DNA of 64,000 nucleotides from NCBI RefSeq assembly GCF_011752525.1, contig NZ_VWXI01000007.1, positions 62,001 to 126,000 of the forward strand, written 5' to 3'. A program made the translations under genes and the position numbers. This stretch comes from Pantoea sp. Cy-639 (lineage in GTDB: Bacteria; Pseudomonadota; Gammaproteobacteria; Pseudomonadales; Pseudomonadaceae). The notes below the pieces were generated by a model that was not told the DNA's origin, did no database searches, and was given only the letters and a program-made list of their open reading frames with translations. Shown here piece by piece: positions 9,616 through 18,566 of the stretch (position 1 is its first letter; every line of letters starts with the position of its first letter).

Positions 9616-11835
9616 TCAATAAAGGTCGACCGGGTCGACATCCAGTGACCAGCGCACCTGGCGCCCCGCGGGCATCTGCTCCAACACTAGCAACCAGGCG
9701 CTGATCAGTCGATGCAGCGGTGCGCGGGCATTGGCCTGGAGCAATAGTTGCGCACGAAAGCGCCCCGCCCGTCGTTCCATGGGGGCGGGGACCGGGCCGA
9801 GCAACTCGATACCGTGCAGCCCTTGTTCGGCCAGCAGCCGCTCGGCGGCGCTGCAGGCTTCGTCGAGGAAGCTCTCGGCCTGGCCCGGCTTGTGCGCATC
9901 GGCGCGCAACAGGGCCAGGTGGGCGAACGGCGGCAGGCCGGCGGCGCGGCGTTCGCTCAGGGCCTGCTCGGCGAAGGCGAAGTAGCCTTGCTCGGTGAGC
10001 TGTACCAGCAGCGGGTGGTCGGCCAGATGGGTCTGCACGATCACCTTGCCCGGTTCCTCGGCCCGGCCGGCCCGACCGGCGACCTGCACGATCAACTGGG
10101 CCATGCGCTCGCTGGCGCGGAAGTCGCCGGAGAACAACCCGCCGTCGGCATCGAGGATGGCTACCAGGGTCACCCGTGGGAAATGGTGACCCTTGGCCAG
10201 CATCTGGGTGCCGACCAGGATGCTCGGCTGGCCACGCTGGATGGTGCTGAACAACTGGTGCATGGCGTCCTTGCGCGAGGTGCTGTCGCGGTCGACCCGC
10301 AGGATCGGGTAGTCGGGGAACAGCACCTTCAGGCGCTCTTCGGCGCGTTCGGTGCCAGCGCCCACCGGGCGCAGGTCGACATGGGCGCACTGCGGGCATT
10401 GCAATGGCAGGCGTTCGTCATAACCGCAATGGTGGCAGCGCAGCACGCCCGAGCGCTGGTGCACGGTCATGCGTGCATCGCAGCGCGGGCATTCCGACAG
10501 CCAGCCGCAGTCGTGGCACAGCAGGGTCGGCGCGAAACCTCGGCGGTTGAGGAACACCAGCACCTGCTGGCCGGCCTCCAGGGTCTGGCGGATGGCCTGT
10601 TGCAACGGACCGCTGATCCCGCTGTCCAGTGGCAGGCTGCGCACGTCCAGGCGCAGGAAACGTGGCGCCTTGGCCCCGCCGGCGCGCTGGTTCATGCGCA
10701 ACAGGCCGTAGCGACCGCTGTGGGCGTTGTGCAGGCTCTCCAGCGATGGGGTCGCCGAGCCCAGCAGGATTGGAATGTTCTCCTGGTGCGCGCGCACCAC
10801 CGCCAGGTCGCGGGCATGGTAGCGCAGGCCTTCCTGCTGTTTATAAGAGCCGTCGTGTTCCTCGTCGATGATGATCAGGCCGGGGTGTTTCATCGGCGTG
10901 AACAATGCCGAGCGGGTACCGATGATGATGTCCGCCTCACCGTCACGGGCGGCCAGCCAGGCATCCAGGCGCTCGCGGTCGCTCACCGCCGAGTGCAGCA
11001 GGGCGATGCGGGCGTTGAAGCGCTGTTCGAAACGCTGCAAGGTCTGCGGGCCGAGGTTGATCTCGGGAATGAGGATCAGTGCCTGCTTGCCGGCCTCGAG
11101 CGTCTCGCGGATCAGTTGCAGGTAGACCTCGGTCTTGCCGCTGCCGGTGACGCCTGCGAGCAGGTAGGCGTGGAAGGCGCCAAAGCCGGCACGCACGGCC
11201 TCGAAGGCGGCGCGCTGCTCTTCGTTGAGGGGCAGCTCCGGCTGGGCCAGCCAGTGTTCGTGGCGAGCCGCTGGCAAATGGCGGCGGACCTCGACCTCGA
11301 CCAGCTCCTTGGCCAGCAGCAGGTCGAGGCTGTCCTTGTTCAGGCCGAGCTTGCCCAGCAGGCTGTGCGCCACGCCGTGGTGGTGCTGGGAGAGGGTCTT
11401 GAGTGCATCGCGCTGGCGCGGCGCGCGGGCGATGCGCGGGTCTTCCAGGCGTGCGCCAGGGGCCACGTGCCAGAAGCGCTCCTGGCGCGCCTCGGCTGGC
11501 TCGCCCTGACGCAGCAGGGTGGGCAGTGCCCAGTTGAGGGTGTCGCCCAGGCTGTGCTGGTAGTACTGGGAGGTCCACAGGCACAGTCGGAACAGCGCTG
11601 GGGGCAGCGGCGAGACGGGGTCGAGCAGGGCGCTGGCGGGCTTGAGCTTGTCGGCGGGCACTTCGCTCTTGTCGGCCACCTCCACCAGGACGCCGATCAT
11701 CTCGCGGCGGCCGAACGGCACGCGCAGGCGCATGCCGGGCGTCAGCGTCTGGCGCGCCATGCTTGCTGGGGCCCGATAGTCGAACAGGCGACGCAGGGGC
11801 GAGGGCAGGGCAAGGCGCAGGATGACGTCGGACAC
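9616..11835 (-). CDS. priA: Primosomal replication protein N' (PriA helicase)
   Basis: About 739 residues. It reloads DnaB at stalled forks. The sequence shows Walker A GVTGSGKTEVYLQ, Walker B/DEAH-like IIIDEEHDGSYKQQ, and paired zinc-binding cysteine clusters (CHDCGWLSECPRCDARMT and CHHCGYDERLPLQCPQC). The frame is open to a GTG at 11862, but homology and usual length support the GTG at 11835 (SDVILRLALPSPLRRLFDY). It is divergent from rpmE. Confidence 0.95.
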   Translation of the reverse strand: MSDVILRLALPSPLRRLFDYRAPASMARQTLTPGMRLRVPFGRREMIGVLVEVADKSEVPADKLKPASALLDPVSPLPPALFRLCLWTSQYYQHSLGDTLNWALPTLLRQGEPAEARQERFWHVAPGARLEDPRIARAPRQRDALKTLSQHHHGVAHSLLGKLGLNKDSLDLLLAKELVEVEVRRHLPAARHEHWLAQPELPLNEEQRAAFEAVRAGFGAFHAYLLAGVTGSGKTEVYLQLIRETLEAGKQALILIPEINLGPQTLQRFEQRFNARIALLHSAVSDRERLDAWLAARDGEADIIIGTRSALFTPMKHPGLIIIDEEHDGSYKQQEGLRYHARDLAVVRAHQENIPILLGSATPSLESLHNAHSGRYGLLRMNQRAGGAKAPRFLRLDVRSLPLDSGISGPLQQAIRQTLEAGQQVLVFLNRRGFAPTLLCHDCGWLSECPRCDARMTVHQRSGVLRCHHCGYDERLPLQCPQCAHVDLRPVGAGTERAEERLKVLFPDYPILRVDRDSTSRKDAMHQLFSTIQRGQPSILVGTQMLAKGHHFPRVTLVAILDADGGLFSGDFRASERMAQLIVQVAGRAGRAEEPGKVIVQTHLADHPLLVQLTEQGYFAFAEQALSERRAAGLPPFAHLALLRADAHKPGQAESFLDEACSAAERLLAEQGLHGIELLGPVPAPMERRAGRFRAQLLLQANARAPLHRLISAWLLVLEQMPAGRQVRWSLDVDPVDLY

Positions 11836-11892
11836 GCGGAAAGTCTCTGGAGGGCGTTTCACAAATCAGGCGAGCCTAGCAGACGACGGTCG

Positions 11893-11934
11893 GTGCAAGC
11901 GACAACTTGCACTGGCCCCGTGCTCTGGTATTAT
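11893..11934 (+). promoter_or_regulatory. rpmE promoter with an inverted repeat over the -35 box
   Basis: TTGCAC (11907-11912) and TATTAT (11929-11934) are separated by 16 bp, predicting a start near 11941. The -35 hexamer is the right arm of an inverted repeat, GTGCAAG (11893-11899) and CTTGCAC (11906-11912), which could be an operator. The ~64-base leader contains complementary GCCGCC and GGCGGC tracts; an L31 autoregulatory leader is possible but unproven. Confidence 0.6.
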
Positions 11935-12004
11935 TCGCCGCCTAATTACGTGCGGTATTCAACAATAGGTGTTGGGTGGCGGCACGCAGCTCGAGGAAGT
12001 GACC

Positions 12005-12220
12005 ATGAAAGCAGATATTCATCCGAACTACGAAGTAGTTGCAGTCACCTGCAGCTGCGGCAACAAATTCGAAACCCGTTCGACCCTGGGCAACACCCTG
12101 GCGATCGACGTTTGCAACCTGTGCCACCCGTTCTACACCGGTAAGCAGAAAGTTCTGGACACCGGTGGTCGCGTACAGAAGTTCGCCGATCGCTTCGGTA
12201 TGTTCGGTACCAAGAAGTAA
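12005..12220 (+). CDS. rpmE: 50S ribosomal protein L31
   Basis: A 71-residue L31 of the zinc-binding (C+) type: CSC near residues 16-18 and CNLC near 37-40 provide four cysteine ligands. It sits on the large subunit and helps bridge the subunits. GAGGAAG lies at the right distance before the ATG. Its intrinsic terminator lies inside the 5' end of the next gene (see terminator at 12265). Confidence 0.98.
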   Translation: MKADIHPNYEVVAVTCSCGNKFETRSTLGNTLAIDVCNLCHPFYTGKQKVLDTGGRVQKFADRFGMFGTKK

Positions 12221-12222
12221 TC

Positions 12223-13044
12223 ATGCGCATGGCGAAGCCTTCGGGATTCGCGCTGTTGCAGAAGAAGGCGCCCCTTGTGGGCGCCTTTTTTGTGGGCGCG
12301 ATCTGGCACCTCCCGGCCCAGGCCTTCTGTCCGCTGCCGGAACGGCCGCAGCAGGTGCTGGTGCGCAATGTGGTCGATGGCGACACGCTGCGCCTGCGCG
12401 ATGGCCGCAGCGTACGCCTGATCGGCATCAATGCGCCTGAGATCGGGCGCAAGGGGCGCGGCAGCGAACCGTTCGCCGAGGCGGCCAAGCGGCGCCTGCA
12501 GGCACTGGTCGCAGCCAGTGACGGGCGTATTGGGCTGGTGCTCGGGGCCGAGCCAAAGGACAAATACGGGCGAACGTTGGCGCATCTGTATAGCCGTTCT
12601 GGCGACAATCTCGAAGCACAACTGCTCAGTGAAGGGCTTGGCTATCGGGTCGCGATTGCCCCCAATGTCCGGCTTGCAGGTTGCCAGCAGCAGGCCGAGC
12701 AGGCCGCTCGCAAGGCCCGCGCGGGGCTCTGGCGACAGTCTCCAGTGTTGCGCGCGCGGGATGTTCGGCAGTCCGGCTTCGCGCTGATCCGCGGTCGGAT
12801 CAATGGCATCGAACGCAACCGCGGCGGGGTCTGGCTGGAGCTCGACGATAACCTGGTATTGCAGGTCCCCGCTCGTCTGCAGCGCAACTTCCCCACCCGC
12901 TTCTTCGCTAACCTCAAGGGACGCCAGGTCGAAGTGCGCGGCTGGGTGCTGGATCGTTCCCGCAAGGGAGGGCTCAAGCCTGGGCAGCGACGCTGGGTGT
13001 TGCCATTGACCGATCCGAGTATGTTGGCGCCTGTTTCTGGCTAA
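12223..13044 (+). CDS. Secreted thermonuclease-family protein (SNase-like domain)
   Basis: A 273-residue protein. The N-terminal ~35 residues are hydrophobic (KKAPLVGAFFVGAIW ... AQA) and look like a signal peptide. The SNase-like domain follows, with RLIGINAPEIGRKGRG carrying the catalytic Arg/Glu pair region and KDKYGRTLAHLY carrying the second Arg. After residue ~170 there is an extra C-terminal OB-like segment (IRGRINGIERNRGGVWLELDDNLVLQV). It likely degrades nucleic acid outside the inner membrane. It starts two bases after rpmE, and the rpmE terminator falls within codons 15-23, so its transcription through readthrough or an internal promoter is unclear. Confidence 0.82.
   Translation: MRMAKPSGFALLQKKAPLVGAFFVGAIWHLPAQAFCPLPERPQQVLVRNVVDGDTLRLRDGRSVRLIGINAPEIGRKGRGSEPFAEAAKRRLQALVAASDGRIGLVLGAEPKDKYGRTLAHLYSRSGDNLEAQLLSEGLGYRVAIAPNVRLAGCQQQAEQAARKARAGLWRQSPVLRARDVRQSGFALIRGRINGIERNRGGVWLELDDNLVLQVPARLQRNFPTRFFANLKGRQVEVRGWVLDRSRKGGLKPGQRRWVLPLTDPSMLAPVSG
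12265..12291 (+). terminator. Intrinsic terminator of rpmE inside the next gene's signal-peptide codons
   Basis: AAGGCGCCC (12265-12273) pairs perfectly with GGGCGCCTT (12279-12287) around a five-base loop, followed by T to 12291. It is a strong intrinsic terminator and at the same time encodes KAPLVGAFF of the thermonuclease-like protein. Confidence 0.85.
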
Positions 13045-13223
13045 ATAGTTGTAGACAGTTTGCTATTGGATTGTACACACTGGCTTCCGTAAGCCCCGTG
13101 GGTTATAGCGTAAAGTCGTAGGCCAAAGGCCTTGACACATAGTGACCGGGCAGTCTTGTCGCCCCCCGGCACTTTGCGTATCCTCGGCGGTCCGTCAGAA
13201 CAGTAAACAGCGGAATGCCCATC

Positions 13224-14492
13224 ATGTCAGACCTGAAAACCGCCGCTCTCGAATACCACGCTCAGCCTCGTCCGGGGAAACTGAGCGTCGAGCTCTCCAA
13301 GCCAACCGCCACCGCCCGCGACCTCGCCCTGGCCTACAGCCCAGGCGTCGCCGAACCCGTGCGCGAGATCGGCCGTGACCCAGAGCTGGCCTACAAATAC
13401 ACCGGCAAGGGCAACCTGGTCGCGGTGATTTCCGACGGTACCGCGATCCTCGGTCTGGGTGACCTTGGCCCGCTGGCCTCGAAGCCGGTCATGGAAGGCA
13501 AGGGCGTTCTGTTCAAGCGTTTCGCCGGTATCGACGTGTTCGATATCGAAGTCGAATCGGAAAGCCCGCAGGCTTTCATCGACACCGTTCGCCGCATCTC
13601 CATCACCTTCGGTGGCATCAACCTCGAAGACATCAAGGCACCCGAGTGCTTCGAGATCGAGCGCACCCTGATCGAACAGTGCGACATCCCGGTCTTCCAC
13701 GATGACCAGCATGGCACCGCCATCGTCACCGCGGCCGGCATGATCAACGCCCTGGAAATCGCCGGCAAGAAGCTCGAGGAGGCGAAGATCGTCTGCCTGG
13801 GCGCCGGCGCTGCGGCCATCTCCTGCATGAAGCTGCTGGTGAGCATGGGTGCCAAGGTCGAGAACATCTTCATGATCGATCGTAGCGGCGTGATCCACGC
13901 TGGCCGCGACGACCTGAACCAGTACAAGGCCCAGTTCGCCCACGCCACCGACAAGCGCACCCTGGCCGATGCCCTTGAGGGTGCCGACGTGTTCGTTGGC
14001 CTGTCCGGCCCGAACCTGCTGAGCCCGGAAGGCCTGAAGTCGATGGCTGCCAACCCGATCGTGTTCGCCTGCTCGAACCCGGACCCGGAAATCGCCCCGG
14101 AACTGGCCCACGCCACCCGCAGCGACGTGATCATGGCCACCGGTCGTTCCGACTACCCGAACCAGGTCAACAACGTACTGGGCTTCCCGTTCATCTTCCG
14201 CGGTGCCCTGGACGTTCGCGCCAAGCGCATCAACGAAGAAATGAAGATCGCCGCCGCCATCGCCCTGAAGGACCTGGCCAAGCAGCCGGTGCCCAAGGAA
14301 GTCTGCGATGCCTATGGTGTGCAGGGCCTGGAGTTCGGCCGTGAGTACATCATTCCGAAGCCGCTGGACGCGCGCCTGATCACCGTGGTGTCCGATGCCG
14401 TGGCCAAGGCCGCCATCGAGTCCGGTGTGGCGACCCTGCCGTATCCGAAGCACTACCCGCTGAAAAGCGTGGATGACGTGTTCAACGGCTGA
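13224..14492 (+). CDS. maeB: NADP-type malic enzyme, short form
   Basis: About 422 residues, starting MSDLKTAALEYH; the upstream ATG at 13215 lacks a spaced ribosome-binding site. It oxidatively decarboxylates malate to pyruvate. N-terminal malic domain: YSPGVAEP, KGKGVLFKRFAGIDVFDIEVES, IPVFHDDQHGTAIV. NAD(P)-binding domain: KIVCLGAGAAAISCMKLL, VFVGLSGPNLLS, PIVFACSNPDPEI. E. coli MaeB has an additional phosphotransacetylase-like C-terminal domain of about 330 residues, which is absent here, as is common in pseudomonads. The 179 bp upstream holds no gene. A perfect terminator follows. Confidence 0.94.
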   Translation: MSDLKTAALEYHAQPRPGKLSVELSKPTATARDLALAYSPGVAEPVREIGRDPELAYKYTGKGNLVAVISDGTAILGLGDLGPLASKPVMEGKGVLFKRFAGIDVFDIEVESESPQAFIDTVRRISITFGGINLEDIKAPECFEIERTLIEQCDIPVFHDDQHGTAIVTAAGMINALEIAGKKLEEAKIVCLGAGAAAISCMKLLVSMGAKVENIFMIDRSGVIHAGRDDLNQYKAQFAHATDKRTLADALEGADVFVGLSGPNLLSPEGLKSMAANPIVFACSNPDPEIAPELAHATRSDVIMATGRSDYPNQVNNVLGFPFIFRGALDVRAKRINEEMKIAAAIALKDLAKQPVPKEVCDAYGVQGLEFGREYIIPKPLDARLITVVSDAVAKAAIESGVATLPYPKHYPLKSVDDVFNG

Positions 14493-14510
14493 TCCCGTCG
14501 AGGCGACATG

Positions 14511-14544
14511 AAAAAGCCCCGGCTCGCGAGAGCCGGGGCTTTTT
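14511..14544. terminator. Intrinsic terminator after maeB
   Basis: AAAAAGCCCCGGCTC (14511-14525) pairs perfectly with GAGCCGGGGCTTTTT (14530-14544) around GCGA; it works in both directions. Confidence 0.93.
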
Positions 14545-14558
14545 GTTGGCTTGTGAAA

Positions 14559-14623
14559 TCATCGCGGGGCAAGCCCGTTCCCACAGCGTGTCATCTCGTG
14601 GGAGCGGGCTTGTCTTGCGATGG
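14559..14623. repeat. REP pair between maeB and ponA
   Basis: ATCGCGGGGCAAGCCCGTTCCCAC and the inverted GTGGGAGCGGGCTTGTCTTGCGAT flank a short centre. They form a BIME-like structure between convergent genes. Confidence 0.85.
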
Positions 14624-14625
14624 GA

Positions 14626-17079
14626 TCAGAACAGATCCATCGGCGCCGCTTCGTCGGCCGGCAGCGGGCTGCCCGGTACGACGCCATTGCCCAGTTCGTC
14701 CACCGACGGTGGCGTGTCCTCGGCCTTGAACAGCTCGAAGTAGGCGTTAGGCGTGCTCGGCGTGGCGGCGCGTCCGCTGACCGGGTCGACGCGCAGGCTG
14801 AGAATGCCCTCGGGTTCGGCAGGGGCGTGCTCGGGCTTGCCCTTGAGCGCCTGGCCCATGAAGTTCATCCAGATCGGCAGCGCCACGGTGCCGCCGTATT
14901 CGCGTCGGCCCAGGGTTTCCGGCTGGTCGAAGCCGACCCAGACGCTGGTCACATAGTCGGCGTTGTAGCCGGTGAACCAGGCGTCCTTGGACTCGTTGGT
15001 GGTGCCGGTCTTGCCTGCCAGATCGGTACGACCCAGGGCCAGGGCGCGGCGGCCGGTGCCTCGTTTGATCACATCCTGCAGCATGCTGGTGAGAATATAG
15101 GCGGTACGACTGTCGATGATCTGCTCGGCCACGGCCGGCACCACAGGGGCTGGCGTTACCTGGCCGTAGGCCGAAGGCGCCTCGCCTGGCATCGGTGCGA
15201 CGCTGATCGGCTGCTCGGGCGCGGCCAGGCCAGCCTGGTCCAGGTTGCCCTGGGGCACGCGTGCCGGGTTGGCGGTGTAGAGGGTTTCGCCGTTACGGCT
15301 CTCGATGCGTTCGATCAGGTAGGGGTTGATCTTGTAGCCACCGTTGGCGAAGGTGCTCCAGCCGGTGGCGATCTCCATCGGCGTCAGTGTCGCGGTGCCC
15401 AGGGCCAGCGAAAGGTTGCGTGGCAGGTCCTGCTTGTTGAAGCCGAACTTGGCGATGTAGTCGATGGTGCGATCGACACCCATGGCCTGCAGCAGGCGGA
15501 TCGACACCAGGTTACGCGACTTGTACAGCGCCTCGCGCATGCGGATCGGGCCGAGGAAGGTGTTGGTGTCGTTCTTTGGCCGCCAGACTTTGTCGAGGTA
15601 TTCGTCGACGAACACGATCGGTGCGTCATTGACCAGGCTGGCGGCGGTATAGCCGTTGTCCAGCGCGGCGCTGTAGACGAAGGGCTTGAAGCTCGAGCCC
15701 GGCTGGCGCTTGGCCTGCATGGCACGGTTGTAGTTGCTCTGCTCGAAGGAGAAACCGCCGACCAGACCACGGATCGCGCCGCTGTAAGGGTCAAGCGTGA
15801 CCAGCGCGCTCTGGGCCCCCGGTACCTGGCTGAACTTGAGCTTGCCGTTCTCCAGGCGCTGCAGGCGTACCAGGTCGCCGATCTGGGCGACGTCGGCAGG
15901 CGACTGCGGCGCGCGGCCCTGGGAGTTGCTGTTGAGGTATGGGCGTGCCCATTTCATGGTGTCCCAGGACACTTCCTCCTCCAGGCCTGCGCGGGTCATC
16001 ACCTTCAGGCCGCTCTTCTCGACCTGGGTGACAATCGCCGGCTCCAGGCCGCCAAGGGTGCGCTGCTTGGCCAGTTCTTGCAGCCAGGCGGCGCGCGTCT
16101 TGCCCGGGAAGCGCGATTCAGGGCCGCGATAGCCGTGGCGCTCGTCGTACTCGGAGAGGCCGTTGAGCACCGCATTGTTGGCCATCTGCTGCATGTCGCT
16201 TGGCACGGTGGTGGTGACACGGAAGCCTTCGGTGTAGGCATCGCTGCCGTAGCGGCCGACCATCTCGGCGCGGGCCATTTCGGCGACGTAGGGCGCGTTC
16301 ACCTCAGGTGTCGGCACGTGATAGCTGGCATTCAGCGGTTCGGCCAGCGCAGCCTCGTAGCTGGACTGGTCGATCTTGCCGAGCTTGTACATGCGCCCGA
16401 GGATCCAGTCGCGGCGCTCTTTGGCGCGTACCGGGTTGGCCAGCGGGTTGAAGCGCGACGGTGCCTTGGGCAGGCCGGCGATCATGGCCATCTGCGCCAG
16501 GCTGACGTCGCGGATCGACTTGCCGTAGTAAACCTGCGCCGCAGCGTCGATACCGTAGGCACGGTTGCCCAGGTAGATCTTGTTGACGTAGAGCTCGAGA
16601 ATCTCGTCCTTGGTCAGTTCGCGCTCGATCTGCAGGGCCAGGAGGATCTCGTTGGTCTTGCGCGAGAAGCTGCGTTCGCTGGACAGGAAGAAGTTCTTCG
16701 CCACCTGCATGGTGATGGTGCTGCCGCCCGTCTGGATATGCCCGGACTTGAGCAGTTGCGTGGCCGCGCGCATCAGGCTGCTGGGATCCACCCCATAGTG
16801 GTTGAGGAAATTGTCGTCCTCGGCAGACAGAAGCGCCTGGATGAACTGTGGGGGAATTTCCTGGAACTTGATCGGAGACCGGCGCATCTCGCCAAACTCG
16901 GCGATCAGCTTGCCGTCGCTGCTGTACACCCTCAGGGGGATTTGCAACTGGACGCTTCTGAGCGAATCGACCGAGGGCAGGCTGGGACTAAGATACAGAA
17001 ACGCACCGCTCACACCGAGTACGAGCGCGCAGATGACTGCGACGAAAGACCACCAGAGAAACTTCAGCAGGCGTATCAA
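14626..17079 (-). CDS. ponA: Penicillin-binding protein 1A
   Basis: About 817 residues. A bifunctional murein synthase: one N-terminal membrane helix (LLKFLWWSFVAVICALVLGVSGAFLYL), a GT51 transglycosylase domain with the catalytic Glu region ALLSAEDDNFLNHYGVD and QMAMIAGLPKAPSRFNP, an OB-like insert, and a transpeptidase domain with SxxK RQPGSSFKPF, SxN SRN and KTGT (DLAGKTGTTNESKDAWF). The frame is open to 17283, but homology begins at the membrane helix, where a TTG (17079, TTG ATA CGC) is the only reasonable start and gives the usual length. It is divergent from the pil operon. Confidence 0.92.
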   Translation of the reverse strand: MIRLLKFLWWSFVAVICALVLGVSGAFLYLSPSLPSVDSLRSVQLQIPLRVYSSDGKLIAEFGEMRRSPIKFQEIPPQFIQALLSAEDDNFLNHYGVDPSSLMRAATQLLKSGHIQTGGSTITMQVAKNFFLSSERSFSRKTNEILLALQIERELTKDEILELYVNKIYLGNRAYGIDAAAQVYYGKSIRDVSLAQMAMIAGLPKAPSRFNPLANPVRAKERRDWILGRMYKLGKIDQSSYEAALAEPLNASYHVPTPEVNAPYVAEMARAEMVGRYGSDAYTEGFRVTTTVPSDMQQMANNAVLNGLSEYDERHGYRGPESRFPGKTRAAWLQELAKQRTLGGLEPAIVTQVEKSGLKVMTRAGLEEEVSWDTMKWARPYLNSNSQGRAPQSPADVAQIGDLVRLQRLENGKLKFSQVPGAQSALVTLDPYSGAIRGLVGGFSFEQSNYNRAMQAKRQPGSSFKPFVYSAALDNGYTAASLVNDAPIVFVDEYLDKVWRPKNDTNTFLGPIRMREALYKSRNLVSIRLLQAMGVDRTIDYIAKFGFNKQDLPRNLSLALGTATLTPMEIATGWSTFANGGYKINPYLIERIESRNGETLYTANPARVPQGNLDQAGLAAPEQPISVAPMPGEAPSAYGQVTPAPVVPAVAEQIIDSRTAYILTSMLQDVIKRGTGRRALALGRTDLAGKTGTTNESKDAWFTGYNADYVTSVWVGFDQPETLGRREYGGTVALPIWMNFMGQALKGKPEHAPAEPEGILSLRVDPVSGRAATPSTPNAYFELFKAEDTPPSVDELGNGVVPGSPLPADEAAPMDLF

Positions 17080-17249
17080 GGCTTTGGGGTGTCCTGGTTG
17101 AGGAGTGGAGGGCGCGAGGGGCCGGCGGACAGGAAAAAAACGCTGGGCATTATAAGCATTTTTCGCCCTGCCGGGTGACCGGCCAGGGCGCCAGGACGAC
17201 CGTTCGCGCCGCAATGGCGCGGGGGCCTGGCGAACATGAAGGAACAGCC

Positions 17250-18566
17250 ATGCTTGGACGCTTTGGCAGGGACGCAGGTTCACTGTTGGGGGTGGAAATC
17301 ACCTCCGATTCCATACGGATGCTGCAATTGCGCCGTCAGCGCGGGGGCTGGCGGGCTGCTGGGTGGGGGTGGGCGAGGCTGCAGGGCCCGCCTGCCGAAA
17401 ACGATGCGCGATTGGCGCAAGCGCTGCGCCAGGTGCACGGCCGATGTGCCACGCGGCAGCGCCAGGTTGCCCTGGCACTTCCAGCCTCGCAGGTGCTCTG
17501 CAAGGTCTGCCGGATGCCCGATGGGTTGTGTGAAAGGACGCTCGAGACGATGTTGCTCGCCCAGGCCGACCAGTTGTTTCCCTTTGCACTGGATGATCTT
17601 GCCCTGGATTTTCAGGTGGCCGGTGCCTCGGCGTCCGAGCCTGGGGCTGTGGATATGCTGGTTGCCGCCTGCCGGCAAAGTCTGCTCGAGCCCTTCGAGC
17701 AGTTGCTCGCCACGGCAGGTTTGCAGTTGGTGGCGGTGGAGATCGATAGTCTTGCCCTGCGTCGAGCCCTGGCGCCGGAGGCATCAGCCCGGACGGCCGT
17801 GCTCAAGTTGGAGGCCAAGGAGGTGGTGATGCATACCTGGCAGGACGGCCCGCTGCCTCGATGCCAGCCTGTGCCGCACGTGCCCGGGGAGCATTGGCTG
17901 AACGCTGTCGAGCGGTTCTGGGTGAACGGCAGGTTGTCGGCCTCGCTCGATGAGGTGGTTGTGGCTGGCGCGGGGGCTGATGCCGAACTGGTCTGCCGGT
18001 TGGCTGCGCGCGTGGGGGTGAATGCTCGGTTGGGGTGTCCCGAGGCGCTGGCGGATTGCCCGGGAGGTCCTGAGGTTCCTGGCCATTTCGGTGCGTCGAT
18101 GGCATTGGCTTGCGGTCTGGCGCTGGCAGGTGTGCTGCTGCTCGACCAACTGGCCAGGTCGCGCCTGGCCAGGCAGTTGACCGATATCGCTCAGCAGCAG
18201 CGGATGCTGGCAGAGGCCGAGCTCACATCGGCGAAACTGGAGGGCTTGCGCGAAGCGCGGCGTGTGCTGGACAACCAGCGTCAGGCGCTGCAGGCGTTGC
18301 GTGCCGGTCAGGCCGCCTTGCCAGCTCTGTTTTCAGGCTTGCAGCAGGCAATGCCCGAAGGCGTGCAACTGATTGGCTTGAGCCTGGAGCAGGACCGGCG
18401 ATTGACGCTGACTGGCCTGGCGGCTTCAGCCTCGGTCGTGGCGCAGTTGATGCGTGCCTTGCAGCAGGCTGGTGTGGTGATGGACCTCGAGTTGGTCCAC
18501 CTGCGGCGTCAGTCGGGCATGGATGAATTCCAGCTGGCAGGCCGACTCCCGGCGGGCTGGTCGTGA
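17250..18566 (+). CDS. pilM: PilM-PilN fusion, type IV pilus alignment complex
   Basis: A 438-residue single open frame. Residues 1-~295 resemble the actin-like PilM (LLGVEITSDSIRMLQLRR at the start, ending ASMALACGLAL, which matches the PilM C-terminus). Residues ~300-438 resemble the periplasmic part of PilN: heptad-rich helix (SRLARQLTDIAQQQRMLAEAEL) then a ferredoxin-like part (MPEGVQLIGLSLEQDRRLTLTGLAASASVVAQLM). The segment ~280-300 (FGASMALACGLALAGVLLL) is hydrophobic enough to span the membrane and would place the halves on opposite sides. Normally PilM (~354 residues) and PilN (~200) are separate and PilM binds the PilN N-terminal peptide; that peptide is missing here. AAGGA precedes the ATG. 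The next gene overlaps by GTGA. Confidence 0.8.
   Translation: MLGRFGRDAGSLLGVEITSDSIRMLQLRRQRGGWRAAGWGWARLQGPPAENDARLAQALRQVHGRCATRQRQVALALPASQVLCKVCRMPDGLCERTLETMLLAQADQLFPFALDDLALDFQVAGASASEPGAVDMLVAACRQSLLEPFEQLLATAGLQLVAVEIDSLALRRALAPEASARTAVLKLEAKEVVMHTWQDGPLPRCQPVPHVPGEHWLNAVERFWVNGRLSASLDEVVVAGAGADAELVCRLAARVGVNARLGCPEALADCPGGPEVPGHFGASMALACGLALAGVLLLDQLARSRLARQLTDIAQQQRMLAEAELTSAKLEGLREARRVLDNQRQALQALRAGQAALPALFSGLQQAMPEGVQLIGLSLEQDRRLTLTGLAASASVVAQLMRALQQAGVVMDLELVHLRRQSGMDEFQLAGRLPAGWS

Noticed and set aside
9748..12144. 798-codon frame opposite priA running into rpmE
   Set aside because: Overlaps priA antisense and then rpmE out of frame; rpmE and priA are certain.
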